Positions 1-8,829 of a DNA stretch of 64,000 nucleotides are shown piece after piece. Source of the DNA: Rhizobium sp. SL42 (GTDB lineage Bacteria; Pseudomonadota; Alphaproteobacteria; Rhizobiales; Rhizobiaceae); the NCBI RefSeq assembly GCF_021729845.1, contig NZ_CP063397.1, positions 2,494,001 through 2,558,000 of the forward strand. Reading direction: 5' to 3'. Position 1 is the first letter of the stretch; every line of letters begins with the position of its first letter. The notes beneath the pieces were generated by a model that was not told where the DNA came from, ran no database searches, and was given only the letters and a program-made list of their open reading frames with translations. The position numbers and the translations under genes are program-made.

Positions 1-1
1 G

Positions 2-412
2 GTGCCGGATGCAAAGCCGACGGAGATTGCCGCCAACCTGCCCCTTGCCGGCCAGAGTTTCACCGGCAAGTTCTACTATTGCGGTACGTCCGGCCTGGAT
101 AATTGCATCGCCAGTGGCGATACCTTCTGGTACCGCAAGACCAAGATCGTGCTTTCGGACATCGTTGCGCCTGGCACAGAGGATGCAGCCTGCCGGCAGG
201 AGCGCGACCGGGGCTTCGCCGCCAAGGTTCGGCTGCGCGATCTGCTCAACGACGGCAAGTTCGATCTGGAGATCCTGAAGGCGCAAGGCTCGCAGGATCG
301 CGGGCCGGTCAGCCGCGTGGTCACCCGCAATGGACGCTCGCTGGGCTCCATTCTCGTGTCCGAGGGCCTTGCACAACCACGCATGGGGCGCCGGCAGTCC
401 TGGTGCCCCTGA
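2..412 (+). CDS. Staphylococcal-nuclease-like (thermonuclease family) protein, 5' end probably outside window
   Basis: The visible 136 residues show the layout of a bacterial SNase-like protein: a GDTF segment near residue 40, a short strand ending in a D-I-x-A-P turn, a conserved Cys-x-x-Glu pair, an RLxxLLN helix, a glycine-containing RVVTRNGRSLG strand and a final EGLAQP..GRRQSWC block. Families with this layout hydrolyse nucleic acids or are inactive relatives, and are usually exported. The GTG at position 2 lies at the window edge with no upstream sequence, so the true start and any signal peptide are probably cut off. The gene runs convergently into aapP and shares a bidirectional terminator with it. 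Catalytic residues cannot be assigned with confidence because the canonical Arg/Asp/Glu set is only partly visible. Confidence 0.6.
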   Translation: MPDAKPTEIAANLPLAGQSFTGKFYYCGTSGLDNCIASGDTFWYRKTKIVLSDIVAPGTEDAACRQERDRGFAAKVRLRDLLNDGKFDLEILKAQGSQDRGPVSRVVTRNGRSLGSILVSEGLAQPRMGRRQSWCP

Positions 413-464
413 CAACGGAAACGGCGAACCCAAGCTGACAAACAAAACATTGTTGCCTGCATGA

Positions 465-501
465 AAAAGCCCGCTCCGGATCATCTCCAGAGCGGGCTTT
501 T
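465..501. terminator. Bidirectional Rho-independent terminator
   Basis: A perfect 12-bp inverted repeat (AAAAGCCCGCTC and its complement) flanks a 13-nt loop. It begins with an A run and ends with a T run, so it can act on both strands. It sits between the convergent nuclease-like gene and aapP. Confidence 0.85.
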
Positions 502-525
502 CTGTCGATCGAATGGTTCAGCCGA

Positions 526-1299
526 TCAGTGAAGGATCTGGCTGAGGAAGAGCTTCGTGCGCTCGTGCTGCGGATTGTCGAAGAATTCGGCCGGAGAATT
601 CTGTTCGACGATCTGGCCCTGGTCCATGAAGATCACCCGGTTGGCCACCTGGCGGGCAAAGCCCATTTCGTGGGTGACGCAGAGCATGGTCATGCCCTCT
701 TCGGCAAGGCCGACCATGGTGTCGAGCACTTCCTTGACCATTTCCGGATCAAGCGCCGAGGTCGGTTCGTCAAACAGCATGATCTTCGGCTTCATGCACA
801 GCGCGCGGGCAATCGCCACGCGCTGCTGCTGGCCGCCTGACAGCTGGCCGGGATACTTGTGCGCCTGTTCCGGGATCTTCACGCGCTTCAGGAAGTGCAT
901 CGCCACCTCTTCCGCTTCCTTCTTCGGCATCTTGCGCACCCAGATCGGCGCAAGCGTGCAGTTTTCCAGGATCGTCAGGTGCGGGAAGAGATTGAAGTGC
1001 TGGAATACCATGCCGACTTCGCGGCGCACTTCGTCGATCTTCTTCAGGTCATTGGTCAGTTCGATATTGTCGACGATGATATTGCCCGACTGATGTTCCT
1101 CCAGTCGGTTGATGCAACGGATCATCGTCGACTTGCCAGAGCCCGACGGGCCGGCGATGACGATGCGTTCGCCCTTCATCACCTTGAGGTTGATATCGCG
1201 CAGAACGTGAAAATCGCCATACCACTTGTTCATGTTGACCAGTTCGACGGCGACGTCGGTATCGGAAACCGTGGCGGTCTTGAGTTGAGCTTCAGCCAT
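526..1299 (-). CDS. aapP: General L-amino acid ABC transporter, ATP-binding protein AapP
   Basis: This is the cytoplasmic ATPase of the polar/general amino acid uptake transporter; it powers import through the AapQ-AapM membrane pair. In 257 residues it carries Walker [10 protein letters not shown] (50-58), signature LSGGQ (153-157), Walker B IMLFDE (173-178) and a switch histidine in the VTHEMGFA segment. These are typical of the HisP/GlnQ subfamily, whose usual length is about 250. It is the last gene of the minus-strand order aapJ-aapQ-aapM-aapP, starting 14 bp after aapM, and is followed by a terminator. The gene order matches the Aap system of rhizobia, known there as a broad-specificity L-amino acid permease that also affects amino acid efflux. 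Confidence 0.96.
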   Translation of the reverse strand: MAEAQLKTATVSDTDVAVELVNMNKWYGDFHVLRDINLKVMKGERIVIAGPSGSGKSTMIRCINRLEEHQSGNIIVDNIELTNDLKKIDEVRREVGMVFQHFNLFPHLTILENCTLAPIWVRKMPKKEAEEVAMHFLKRVKIPEQAHKYPGQLSGGQQQRVAIARALCMKPKIMLFDEPTSALDPEMVKEVLDTMVGLAEEGMTMLCVTHEMGFARQVANRVIFMDQGQIVEQNSPAEFFDNPQHERTKLFLSQILH

Positions 1300-1313
1300 G
1301 AGAGTGTTCCTGT

Positions 1314-2468
1314 TTAGCGTTTATGTCCGGTGTCGAGATGCCGTTCGATGAAGGCGGAATAACGCGACATGCCGAAGCAGAAGATCCAGAAGATGAAGCC
1401 TGCAAAGATGAGGCCCGTCAACGGTGTTACGGGTGTGATCCACCGGGCGTCACCGAAGCTTGCCTTCACGATGCCGAGCAGGTCGTACATGTTGATGATC
1501 GAGACCAGCGACGTATCCTTGAACATGCCGATGAAGGTGTTCACGATACCCGGAACGACGAGCTTGATCGCTTGCGGCATGATGATGAAGAACATCTTCT
1601 GACCGTAGTTCAGGCCAAGCGAATCCGCACCTTCGTACTGTCCCTTCGGAATGGCCTGCAGGCCACCGCGAATGACTTCCGCCATATAGGCCGATGCGAA
1701 GATCGAAACACCGACCAGCGCACGCACGAACTTGTCGATATTGTCGCCCGGCGGCAGGAACAGCGGCAGAAGCACACTGGCCATGAACAGCACGGTAATC
1801 AGCGGCACGCCGCGTACCAGTTCGATGAAGCCGACCGAGGCCGCCTTGACGATCGGCATTTGCGACCGCCGGCCCATGGCCAGCAGAATGCCGAAGGGCA
1901 GGGAGACGACGATGCCGATGAACGACAGGATCAGCGTCACCATCAGGCCGCCCCATTGCGATGTCTCGACATGGGTCAGGCCGAATGAACCGCCGAGCAG
2001 CAGAACATAGGCGACGATCGGCAGGACGATCAGCAGAAGCAGGGCGTTGAGGCCCTTGCGCGGTGCCTTCGGGATGAGGAAGGGGATCAAGATTGCAACG
2101 AACAGCACGGCAATCAGGATCGGCCGCCACAACTGATCGCGCGGATAGGAGCCGACCATGAACTGGGTGAACCAGTCGCCGACATAGGCCCAGCAGGCGC
2201 CGCTCCAGCCGTCGGGCTGTGTGCCGCCCTGCACGAGGGTTGCGCAGGCTGCGCGGCCGTCACCCGACCAGACGGCTGAAATGAACAGCCAGTCGAAGAC
2301 AGAGGTGACGAACCAGATGATCACCGCGCCGAAGACGACGGTCATCACCGTGTCCAGTGGCGTGGCGAACAGATTCTTGCGCATCCAGCCACTGGCCGAG
2401 TTCCCGGACATCGGTGCCGGCAGGCCGGGCAGGAAGTCCTGGCGGAGATAGGAAATATCTTTGCTCAT
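1314..2468 (-). CDS. aapM: General L-amino acid ABC transporter, permease AapM
   Basis: This is one of the two inner-membrane subunits forming the amino acid channel. The 384-residue protein has about eight hydrophobic segments. The C-terminal two thirds is a BPD_transp_1 (HisM-type) domain with the EAA-loop signature G-A-D-S-L-G-L...MPQAI that docks on AapP. Between the first and second membrane segments is a hydrophilic region with three cysteines (CATLVQGG..., CWAYVGDW) predicted to face the periplasm, a feature of long AapM/BztC-type permeases. Its start ATG lies one base from the stop codon of aapQ, so translation is probably coupled. Confidence 0.95.
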   Translation of the reverse strand: MSKDISYLRQDFLPGLPAPMSGNSASGWMRKNLFATPLDTVMTVVFGAVIIWFVTSVFDWLFISAVWSGDGRAACATLVQGGTQPDGWSGACWAYVGDWFTQFMVGSYPRDQLWRPILIAVLFVAILIPFLIPKAPRKGLNALLLLIVLPIVAYVLLLGGSFGLTHVETSQWGGLMVTLILSFIGIVVSLPFGILLAMGRRSQMPIVKAASVGFIELVRGVPLITVLFMASVLLPLFLPPGDNIDKFVRALVGVSIFASAYMAEVIRGGLQAIPKGQYEGADSLGLNYGQKMFFIIMPQAIKLVVPGIVNTFIGMFKDTSLVSIINMYDLLGIVKASFGDARWITPVTPLTGLIFAGFIFWIFCFGMSRYSAFIERHLDTGHKR

Positions 2469-2469
2469 C

Positions 2470-3663
2470 TCAGCGCTCCACCAGTGCCATCTTGGCGTTG
2501 AACCAGTTCATGAACAGCGATGTCATCAGGCTGATCGAGACATAGATCATCATCCAGATGGCGATGATCTCGATCGAGTGACCGGACTGGTTGAGAATGG
2601 TCCCGCCGACCGCGACCAGGTCGGCATAGCCGATCGCTACCGCAAGCGACGAGTTCTTTGTCAAATTGAGGAACTGCGACGTCAGCGGCGGGATGATGAT
2701 GCGCAGGGCCTGCGGCAGGATCACCAGACGCGTTGCAAGCCCCGAACGGATGCCGAGCGCATTTGCCGCTTCCGACTGGCCCTTCGGCACGCCGCGGATG
2801 CCGGCGCGGACGATTTCCGCGATGAAGGCAGCCGTGTAGAAGGAAAGCGCCATGTAGAGCGACAGGAATTCCGGACCGATGACCGTCCCGCCGCGCATGT
2901 TGAACTTGCCAAGCTCGGGAATGTCGAAGGTAACCGGCGCCCCGATCAGCAGGAAGACGAGAAGCGGCAATCCGATGATCAGCGCCAGGTTGATGTAAAG
3001 CACCGGCGGGCGCTTGCCCGTCGCCAGCTGCATTTTTGTGGCCCAGCGACTGTAGAGGATTGCGCCGATGACGGCCGCGACGAAGGCGACCACGACAGCC
3101 GATATGCCTTCGCCGAATATCGGGGCCGGCATGTAGATCCCGCGATTGCTGACGAAGACCGACAGCGGCAGGTTCAGCGACTGCTTGACGTCCGGCAGCA
3201 GCGACAGAACGCCTTTGTACCAGAAGAAAATGACCAGCAGCGGCGGGATGTTGCGGAAGACCTCGACATAGACGGTCGAGAGGCGCGCGATCAGCCAGTT
3301 GTTGGAAAGACGGCCTATACCGACCAAAAGGCCGATGATGGTGGCCGTGATAATGCCGGTGAACGCGACGATCAGCGTGTTGACCAGACCAAGGGTCAGC
3401 GCACGCATATAGCTGGAATCGCTGGTATAGGCGATCGGCGTCTGGGCGATGTCGAAGCCCGCGCGACTGCCGAGGAAGTCGAAGCCGGCGGTCATGTTAG
3501 CCCGGGCAAGGTTGTCTGCGGCATTGGTCCCGGCAAACCAGAACAGCCAGACCACGAAGACCACTGTCAGCGCCTGATAGACGAACTGACGCAAGGCCGG
3601 ATTGTAAAGCAAAGAGGTTCCAGAGCGCATAGCTCCGCCCCTGTCTGCAGCTGCAACTGCCAT
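2470..3663 (-). CDS. aapQ: General L-amino acid ABC transporter, permease AapQ
   Basis: This is the second membrane subunit of the Aap transporter, a long BztB/AapQ-type permease of 397 residues. It has an N-terminal membrane segment ([14 protein letters not shown]), a periplasmic stretch, and a C-terminal permease domain with the EAA-type loop EAANALGI...LPQALR. The frame stays open 32 codons further upstream, but the chosen ATG at 3663 is preceded by AGGGGAC at good spacing and gives the usual family length. The extra upstream residues are Lys/Pro-rich and overlap the hairpin-containing aapJ-aapQ gap. It couples to aapM through a one-base gap. Confidence 0.95.
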   Translation of the reverse strand: MAVAAADRGGAMRSGTSLLYNPALRQFVYQALTVVFVVWLFWFAGTNAADNLARANMTAGFDFLGSRAGFDIAQTPIAYTSDSSYMRALTLGLVNTLIVAFTGIITATIIGLLVGIGRLSNNWLIARLSTVYVEVFRNIPPLLVIFFWYKGVLSLLPDVKQSLNLPLSVFVSNRGIYMPAPIFGEGISAVVVAFVAAVIGAILYSRWATKMQLATGKRPPVLYINLALIIGLPLLVFLLIGAPVTFDIPELGKFNMRGGTVIGPEFLSLYMALSFYTAAFIAEIVRAGIRGVPKGQSEAANALGIRSGLATRLVILPQALRIIIPPLTSQFLNLTKNSSLAVAIGYADLVAVGGTILNQSGHSIEIIAIWMMIYVSISLMTSLFMNWFNAKMALVER

Positions 3664-3725
3664 ATATTTGTCCCCTGTACCGCACCCTGTTTTTGGTCGG
3701 GCGCCTTTTTTTATAGGTATTGGGT

Positions 3726-3748
3726 GGGAAGGCGCATCGCGCCTTCCC
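3726..3748 (-). repeat. Intercistronic hairpin between aapJ and aapQ
   Basis: A perfect 10-bp inverted repeat GGGAAGGCGC/GCGCCTTCCC with a 3-nt loop lies 17 nt after the aapJ stop. On the minus strand it is followed by A-rich rather than U-rich sequence, so it is not a simple terminator. An mRNA-stabilising or attenuating hairpin at this place would explain higher expression of the binding protein than of the membrane subunits (inference). Confidence 0.7.
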
Positions 3749-3765
3749 GTATGCAGCAATCCGGC

Positions 3766-4794
3766 TTAGCGGATCGGCGGTGCGTACTGCAGGCCGCCCT
3801 TGGACCACAGAGCGTTCAGGCCGCGTTCGATCTTCAGGGCGCTGCCCTGGCCGACGTTACGCTCGAAAGATTCGCCGTAATTGCCGACCTGCTTGATGAT
3901 GTTGTAGGCCCACTTTTCGTCAAGACCGAAGTCCTTGCCGATGGTCTGGTCCTTTTCTTCGCCGAGGAAGCGCTTGATGTCCGGGTTTTCAGACTTGGTC
4001 ATCTCTTCCAGGTTCGCCTGAGTGATGCCGAAATCTTCGCCGGTGATCATGGCATAGTGCGCGAAGGAAACAACGTCGAACCACTTCGAATCGTTCTGGC
4101 GAACGGCCGGGCCAAGCGGCTCCTTCGAGATGATTTCCGGCAGGATGACATGGTCAGCCGGGTTGGCGAGCGACAGGCGGATGGAATACAGGCCCGACTG
4201 GTCGGTCGTGTAGACGTCGCAACGGCCGGACTGGTAGGCGGCGTCGACTTCTTCCTGCTTTTCGAAGACGACCGGCTTGTATTCCATGCCATTGGCCTTG
4301 AAATAGTCGGCGAGGTTGAGTTCGGTCGTGGTGCCGGCCTGTACGCAGACGGCAGCGCCAGACAGTTCGAGAGCCGACTTTACGTTCAGGGCCTTGGTGA
4401 CCATGAAGCCCTGACCGTCATAATAGTTGACGGCGCGGAAGTCGAAGCCGAGCTGCGAATCGCGGCTGGCGCTCCAGGTGGTGTTACGGGCAAGCATGTC
4501 GACTTCACCCGACTGAAGGGCCGGGAAACGGTCCTTGGCGGACAGAGGCGTGAACTTCACCTTGGTTGCATCGCCGAAGACGGCGGCAGCGACAGCGCGG
4601 CAAAGGTCAACGTCGAGACCGGTCCAGTTGCCGGACGAATCCTGGGCGCCGAAGCCGGCCAGATTGGAGCCGTTAACGCCGCACTGGACGAAGCCCTTGG
4701 CCTTGACATCATCGAGTGTGCCAGCCTGAGCGGCGACCGCGCCAAAGCCAACGGCTGCGACGCCAATCGCTGCTGACAGAAGTGTCTTTTTCAT
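3766..4794 (-). CDS. aapJ: General L-amino acid ABC transporter, periplasmic binding protein AapJ
   Basis: This is the periplasmic solute receptor that captures amino acids for AapQMP. It begins with a classic Sec signal peptide (MKKTLLSAAIGVAAVGFGAVAAQA, cleavage after AQA near residue 24) and continues as a type II binding fold: GVNGSNLAGFGAQDSSG, then the conserved GLDVDLCRAVAAAVFGD block and ALQSGEVDML. Its 342 residues match the family. I chose the ATG at 4794, which gives a clean MKK start; a TTG three codons upstream is in frame but less likely. It is first in the operon and separated from aapQ by a strong hairpin. Rhizobial aap operons are known to respond to nitrogen status, but I found no convincing sigma-54 site here. 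Confidence 0.96.
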   Translation of the reverse strand: MKKTLLSAAIGVAAVGFGAVAAQAGTLDDVKAKGFVQCGVNGSNLAGFGAQDSSGNWTGLDVDLCRAVAAAVFGDATKVKFTPLSAKDRFPALQSGEVDMLARNTTWSASRDSQLGFDFRAVNYYDGQGFMVTKALNVKSALELSGAAVCVQAGTTTELNLADYFKANGMEYKPVVFEKQEEVDAAYQSGRCDVYTTDQSGLYSIRLSLANPADHVILPEIISKEPLGPAVRQNDSKWFDVVSFAHYAMITGEDFGITQANLEEMTKSENPDIKRFLGEEKDQTIGKDFGLDEKWAYNIIKQVGNYGESFERNVGQGSALKIERGLNALWSKGGLQYAPPIR

Positions 4795-5156
4795 TTTTCC
4801 CAACCTTTATTCTCTTGTTTTTTGCCAACGACGGCATCCGGCCAAACGAGTTCGGCGGCGCTCATCGGCTTGCGGCCTCCCGGAGCAAGCAAGACTATCT
4901 CAGTCGGAAATGGCTGCAGGGTCAAGTCTTTAAGCCGTGATTTGCGGACAAAAGCGGCATTTCGCTGGATTCGCTTGATAAAGAGGCAAAAAACCACGTT
5001 TTGAGCGCTTTGGTGATGAAATTTGTCTCTTTTGCGTAACTGTTCCCTGCGTCTGCTGCATGGCGGAGGCCCATCACGGATCCTCCAAACACGGCTTGAC
5101 CTTCATTCTTTTGACGGCAAGAACTAGCGCTTTCATGCATGCAGGAAGGGCTTTTG
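4795..5156. other. Divergent aapJ/metC intergenic region
   Basis: This 362-bp gap separates two divergent genes and must hold both promoters. A minus-strand TTGACC / TGAGAT pair fits aapJ, and a plus-strand CTTGAC at 5095-5100 could serve metC although its -10 is weak. I looked for a SAM riboswitch of the type common in front of alphaproteobacterial methionine genes and did not see its conserved elements. No open frame here looks coding. Confidence 0.6.
4897..4925 (-). promoter_or_regulatory. Possible sigma-70 promoter of the aap operon
   Basis: On the minus strand a TTGACC -35 box is followed after 17 bp by TGAGAT as a weak -10. It lies about 100 bp upstream of the aapJ start. The -35 is good and the -10 matches only three of six consensus bases. 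Confidence 0.35.
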
Positions 5157-6347
5157 ATGAGTGGTAAGAAAGAGTGGTTGGCGACAGCCGGCACGGATAC
5201 GCGTTTGGCCCATATCGGCTATGACCCCAGTTCCTATCATGGGTTCGTCAACCCTCCGGTGGTGCATGCATCGACCGTGCTGTTTCCCAACGCCCGTGCC
5301 ATGGAAACGCGCAGCCAGCCCTACACCTATGGGACACGAGGCACGCCGACGACGGATGCACTGTGCCTGGCGATCGATGAGCTCGAGGGCTCTGCCGGAA
5401 CCATTCTGGTGCCATCCGGCCTTGCGGCGATCACCGTTCCTTTCCTGGCGTTCCTTTCGGCGGGCGACCATGCGCTGATCGTTGATTCGGTCTATTCGCC
5501 CTGCCGCCATTTCTGTGACACCATGCTCACGAGACTGGGCGTGACGGTCGAGTATTATGATCCGGAGATCGGTGCCGGGATCGAAGCCCTGATCAGGCCC
5601 AATACCAAACTCGTTCATACCGAGGCGCCGGGCTCCAATACGTTCGAGATGCAGGACATCCGGGTCATTTCCGAGGTAGCCCATCGTCATGGCTGCGTGG
5701 TGACCATGGACAATACCTGGGCGACACCGCTCTATTTCAAGCCGCTGGACTTCGGCGTCGATATTTCCATTCATGCCGCGACCAAATATCCGTCCGGTCA
5801 CTCAGACATCCTGATGGGCACGGTATCGGCCAATGCCAAGTACTGGCCGCAGCTGCATGAGGCCAATATCACGCTCGGCATTTGCGGTGCACCGGACGAT
5901 AGCTACCAGATCCTGCGCGGTCTGCGCACCATGGGCATTCGTCTGGAGCATCACGCCCGAAGCGCGCTGCGGATCGCAGAGTGGCTGGAGGGCAGGGAGG
6001 ACGTTGCCCGCGTGCTGCATCCGGCTCTGCCGAGTTTCCCCGGCCACGCCATCTGGAAGCGTGATTTCAAGGGCGCAAGCGGCATCTTCTCCTTCGTCCT
6101 CACCGCGAGTTCGGCAGACAAGGTCAAGCCAAAGGCACGTGCCTTCCTCGACAGCCTGAACATTTTCGGGCTGGGATGGTCCTGGGGCGGCTACGAAAGC
6201 CTGGCGATCATGGTCAATCTTGATGACCGCACGATCCGCAAGGCGCCGGAAGAGGGCGCTTTGATTCGCCTGCAGATCGGCCTGGAAAATGTCGAAGACC
6301 TGATGACCGATCTCGAAGCCGGGTTCAGGGCCGCGTCTGAAATCTGA
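5157..6347 (+). CDS. metC: Cystathionine beta-lyase (PLP-dependent)
   Basis: This enzyme cleaves cystathionine to homocysteine, pyruvate and ammonia in methionine synthesis, in the cytoplasm. The 396-residue protein has the Cys/Met-metabolism PLP fold: YTYGTRGTPTTDAL substrate loop (57-70), a PSGLAAI turn (86-92), D185 in MDNTWATP stacking on the cofactor nitrogen, and the PLP Schiff-base lysine K210 in AATKYPSGH. I chose the ATG at 5157 because AGGAAGGG precedes it by six bases; an in-frame ATG six codons upstream has no ribosome site. It is divergent from aapJ and convergent with the monooxygenase gene. Related gamma-family enzymes share the motifs, but GTRGTPT and K-Y-P-S-G-H favour MetC over MetB/MetZ. 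Confidence 0.9.
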   Translation: MSGKKEWLATAGTDTRLAHIGYDPSSYHGFVNPPVVHASTVLFPNARAMETRSQPYTYGTRGTPTTDALCLAIDELEGSAGTILVPSGLAAITVPFLAFLSAGDHALIVDSVYSPCRHFCDTMLTRLGVTVEYYDPEIGAGIEALIRPNTKLVHTEAPGSNTFEMQDIRVISEVAHRHGCVVTMDNTWATPLYFKPLDFGVDISIHAATKYPSGHSDILMGTVSANAKYWPQLHEANITLGICGAPDDSYQILRGLRTMGIRLEHHARSALRIAEWLEGREDVARVLHPALPSFPGHAIWKRDFKGASGIFSFVLTASSADKVKPKARAFLDSLNIFGLGWSWGGYESLAIMVNLDDRTIRKAPEEGALIRLQIGLENVEDLMTDLEAGFRAASEI

Positions 6348-6364
6348 CCAGCAGCGCGCCTGTC

Positions 6365-7528
6365 TCAGCCGCCGGCGCGATGGCCATAGAGCCAGTCGAG
6401 GTCGGCGGCGAGGCTTTGCGGTGATCGAAGTGACAGGACGATATCCCGCGCAACGCGCACCGGTCCGCGCGCATGATAGGCAAAGCGGTTGAAATCGCCG
6501 CGCGCCTTCACCTTGGCCGCCCTGGCCTTGCGCTCCGTTTCAAAGGCGGCAAGCGCCTCGGCCAGCGGTGCCGACGACACATGCTGGGCGAGCGCGAAGC
6601 CGTCCTCGATCGCCATGGCAGCCCCCTGTGCGGCAAACGGCATCATGGCATGGGCTGCATCACCGATCAGCACAGTGTCTCGATCATTATGCCAGCGGCC
6701 TTCGGAGGCCTGGTAGAGTGGCCAGAAATTGGCTTGTTTTGCGCCAGCCAGCAGCGACCGGATCGACAGGTGCCAACCGGTAAACTGTTCCAGCAGCATC
6801 GCGCATCGGGCGGCATCGGCTGCGATCGCCCAGTGCTCGTCGGCAGCCGCGCCACTGGCTATGGCGACGAGATTGTAGCCGTTCGTTTCTTTCAGCGGAT
6901 AGGAAATCAGATGGCTGCGGCTGCCGAGATGCGCGACGACGCCATCTCTGGAAAGGAAGTCTGGGGCAGCGTCGCCGTCCACTGTGAAACGCCAGGCGAT
7001 ATTGCCGGAAAAGCTGACGCTCGGGCTGTCCTGTATCGCCTCCCGCGCCACGGACCAGACGCCATCTGCGCCGACCACGAGATCCGGCTTTTTGCCGGTG
7101 ACATAGGCAAGGCTGTCGACGCCGACGCCTGCAACCCGTCGTCCGAGATGAAGCTTGCACAACGGTTCGGACAGCACGGCATGCAGCAGTGCCTGTTGCA
7201 GGGTGGAGCGATGCAAGACGCCGTAAGGCTGTCCCCAGCGCTGGCGCGCAAAGTCGCCGGCGGGAACTTCGGCCAGCGTCTTCAGGCTCTTGCCCGAGGC
7301 GAGCCGAATCGACTTCGGTTCAAGCCAGTGCCGCTCGATCTCGGCAAGCACGCCCAGCGCCGCCAGCACCGATGTCGCATTGGGCGACAGCTGCAGGCCG
7401 GCGCCAACCTCGCCTAGCTGCGGCGCCTGTTCGATGATGTCGGACGAGATGCCTTTTTGCGCCAGCGAAAGCGCAGCGGTAAGACCGGCTATGCCGGCGC
7501 CGACAATGGCGGCGTGCGTGATGGACAT
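6365..7528 (-). CDS. FAD-dependent monooxygenase (salicylate-hydroxylase-like)
   Basis: This is a class A flavoprotein hydroxylase that would use NAD(P)H and oxygen to hydroxylate an aromatic or similar ring substrate. All three signature motifs are present in 387 residues: the N-terminal dinucleotide fold VGAGIAGLTAALSLA (9-23), the DG motif GADGVWS, and the GD motif LIGDAAHAMMPFAAQGA, where the isoalloxazine and pyrophosphate bind. It stays at the usual length of 380-400. It lies convergent to metC and 27 bp upstream of the zf-CHCC gene on the same strand (the zf-CHCC gene is transcribed first). Nothing nearby reveals its substrate; UbiH-type, salicylate and hydroxybenzoate hydroxylases are all possible. 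Confidence 0.85.
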   Translation of the reverse strand: MSITHAAIVGAGIAGLTAALSLAQKGISSDIIEQAPQLGEVGAGLQLSPNATSVLAALGVLAEIERHWLEPKSIRLASGKSLKTLAEVPAGDFARQRWGQPYGVLHRSTLQQALLHAVLSEPLCKLHLGRRVAGVGVDSLAYVTGKKPDLVVGADGVWSVAREAIQDSPSVSFSGNIAWRFTVDGDAAPDFLSRDGVVAHLGSRSHLISYPLKETNGYNLVAIASGAAADEHWAIAADAARCAMLLEQFTGWHLSIRSLLAGAKQANFWPLYQASEGRWHNDRDTVLIGDAAHAMMPFAAQGAAMAIEDGFALAQHVSSAPLAEALAAFETERKARAAKVKARGDFNRFAYHARGPVRVARDIVLSLRSPQSLAADLDWLYGHRAGG

Positions 7529-7555
7529 GATGAACGCCGATCGCGACGCTGTGCC

Positions 7556-7801
7556 TTACGCTGCCTTGATGTGGTAAACGCAGCCGGGCGGGTTGGTCTG
7601 TTCTGCCTTCAGGCTCGGATTGTAGCGATAGAGTGTGGAGCAATAGGAGCAGACCTTCTCGGTATCGTGGCCGAGATCGATGAAGATATGCGGATGATCG
7701 AACGGCGAGGACGCGCCGGTGCACATGAATTCCTTCACGCCGATTTCAATCACGCGATGACCGCCGTCGTTCTGGAAATGGGGAATCGTGTGGCCGGCCA
7801 T
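7556..7801 (-). CDS. zf-CHCC zinc-finger domain protein (NDUFS6-like)
   Basis: This 81-residue protein matches the zf-CHCC family, which is also the zinc-binding part of mitochondrial complex I subunit NDUFS6. Potential zinc ligands are C27 in KEFMCTG, H36/H38 in FDHPHIF, and C51/C54 in KVCSYCSTLY; the order of a Cys, a His and a CxxC pair is the family mark. The frame is open far upstream, but the long version would run antisense through the alpha/beta hydrolase gene. The ATG at 7801, preceded by GGAGAC, is the credible start. A role in complex I assembly or stability is known for eukaryotic and some alphaproteobacterial relatives and is inferred here. It may be cotranscribed with the monooxygenase gene. 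Confidence 0.85.
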   Translation of the reverse strand: MAGHTIPHFQNDGGHRVIEIGVKEFMCTGASSPFDHPHIFIDLGHDTEKVCSYCSTLYRYNPSLKAEQTNPPGCVYHIKAA

Positions 7802-7978
7802 GTCAGTCTCCGAAAATGCTGTTTGTTTGGCGCGGACCTTAGCGCCGTCCGGCTGAAAAGTGTAGAGCCAAAGCACGCGCAAACCCACAGAAAATCGGCC
7901 TGCGGCAATTGATGTCAGGTCACCAATCAATATGGTGGCGGGCCTGACGACCTGCCCCAATCCCCCGAAGGACTGTCC

Positions 7979-8758
7979 ATGAATCTCGACGCCCCCGCTT
8001 TTTCCCGCTTTCGCCATGGCGGTCTCGAATTCGCCTATTTCGATGAGGGGGACCCGAGCGGTGCGCCGGTTCTGATGATCCACGGCTTTGCGTCTTCGGC
8101 GAACGTCAACTGGGTTTATCCCGGCTGGCTGAAAACACTGGGTGACGCCGGCTACCGGGTGATTGCGCTGGATAATCGGGGCCATGGAGCGACCGACAAG
8201 CCGCACGATCCGGAAGCCTATCGTCCACGCCTGATGGCGGGTGACGCCACGGCCCTGCTGACCCATCTCGGCATCGATACCGCGCATGTCTTCGGTTATT
8301 CCATGGGAGCCCGCATATCGGCATTCCTGGCGGTGGAGCATCCGGACCGCGTCCGTTCGCTGGTCTTCGGCGGCCTCGGCATCGGCATGTGTGATGGCGT
8401 CGGCGATTGGGATCCGATTGCCGACGCGCTGCTTGCGCCATCGCTGGATGATGTGACGCACGAGCGCGGCCGCATGTTTCGCGCCTTTGCCGACCAGACC
8501 CGATCCGACCGGCTCGCGCTGGCGGCCTGCATCATGACCTCGCGTGATCTGGTCGAGCGCCGTGACATTGCCAAGGTCGATGTGCCGACCCTAATTGGCG
8601 TCGGCACCAAGGACGATATTGCGGGCTCAGCCCGGGAGCTGGCAGAGTTGATGCCGCATGCGACTGCGCTGGATATCCCGGGTCGCGACCACATGCTGGC
8701 GGTTGGCGACCGTGTGTTCAAGAAAGCCGTCCTCGAATTCTATGCGGCGCTTGCCTGA
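7979..8758 (+). CDS. Alpha/beta hydrolase
   Basis: A 259-residue single-domain hydrolase of the 3-oxoadipate enol-lactonase / haloperoxidase type, probably cytoplasmic (no signal peptide). The oxyanion region is IHGFASS (35-40), the nucleophile elbow is GYSMG with S108, and the catalytic histidine is H238 in GRDHML. A KDD segment near residue 211 would supply the acid. The substrate cannot be read from sequence; esters, lactones or C-C bonds are all possible. It is divergent from the zf-CHCC gene across 177 bp and convergent with the enoyl-CoA hydratase gene. Confidence 0.88.
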   Translation: MNLDAPAFSRFRHGGLEFAYFDEGDPSGAPVLMIHGFASSANVNWVYPGWLKTLGDAGYRVIALDNRGHGATDKPHDPEAYRPRLMAGDATALLTHLGIDTAHVFGYSMGARISAFLAVEHPDRVRSLVFGGLGIGMCDGVGDWDPIADALLAPSLDDVTHERGRMFRAFADQTRSDRLALAACIMTSRDLVERRDIAKVDVPTLIGVGTKDDIAGSARELAELMPHATALDIPGRDHMLAVGDRVFKKAVLEFYAALA

Positions 8759-8829
8759 TCTAATCTGATCCCGGTCGGGGGGTTCTCCCGGTTGGTCCCC
8801 TGTGCCGGGTTTTCAGCCCGAGATTTCGC

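Noticed and set aside
3726..3748. Calling the aapJ-aapQ hairpin a terminator
   Set aside because: The minus strand after the stem is A-rich, not U-rich, and aapQMP have no other obvious promoter.
2461..4776. A 771-codon open frame on the plus strand
   Set aside because: It runs antisense through aapQ and aapJ; its residues are Arg/Asp/Gln-rich in the way of shadow frames.
4804..4960. Sigma-54 promoter for the aap operon
   Set aside because: No GG-N10-GC type -24/-12 pair with good spacing is visible on the minus strand; a TTGGCA near 4820 lacks its -12 partner.
5000..5156. SAM-responsive riboswitch before metC
   Set aside because: I looked for the SAM-II stem and conserved loop bases and did not find them.
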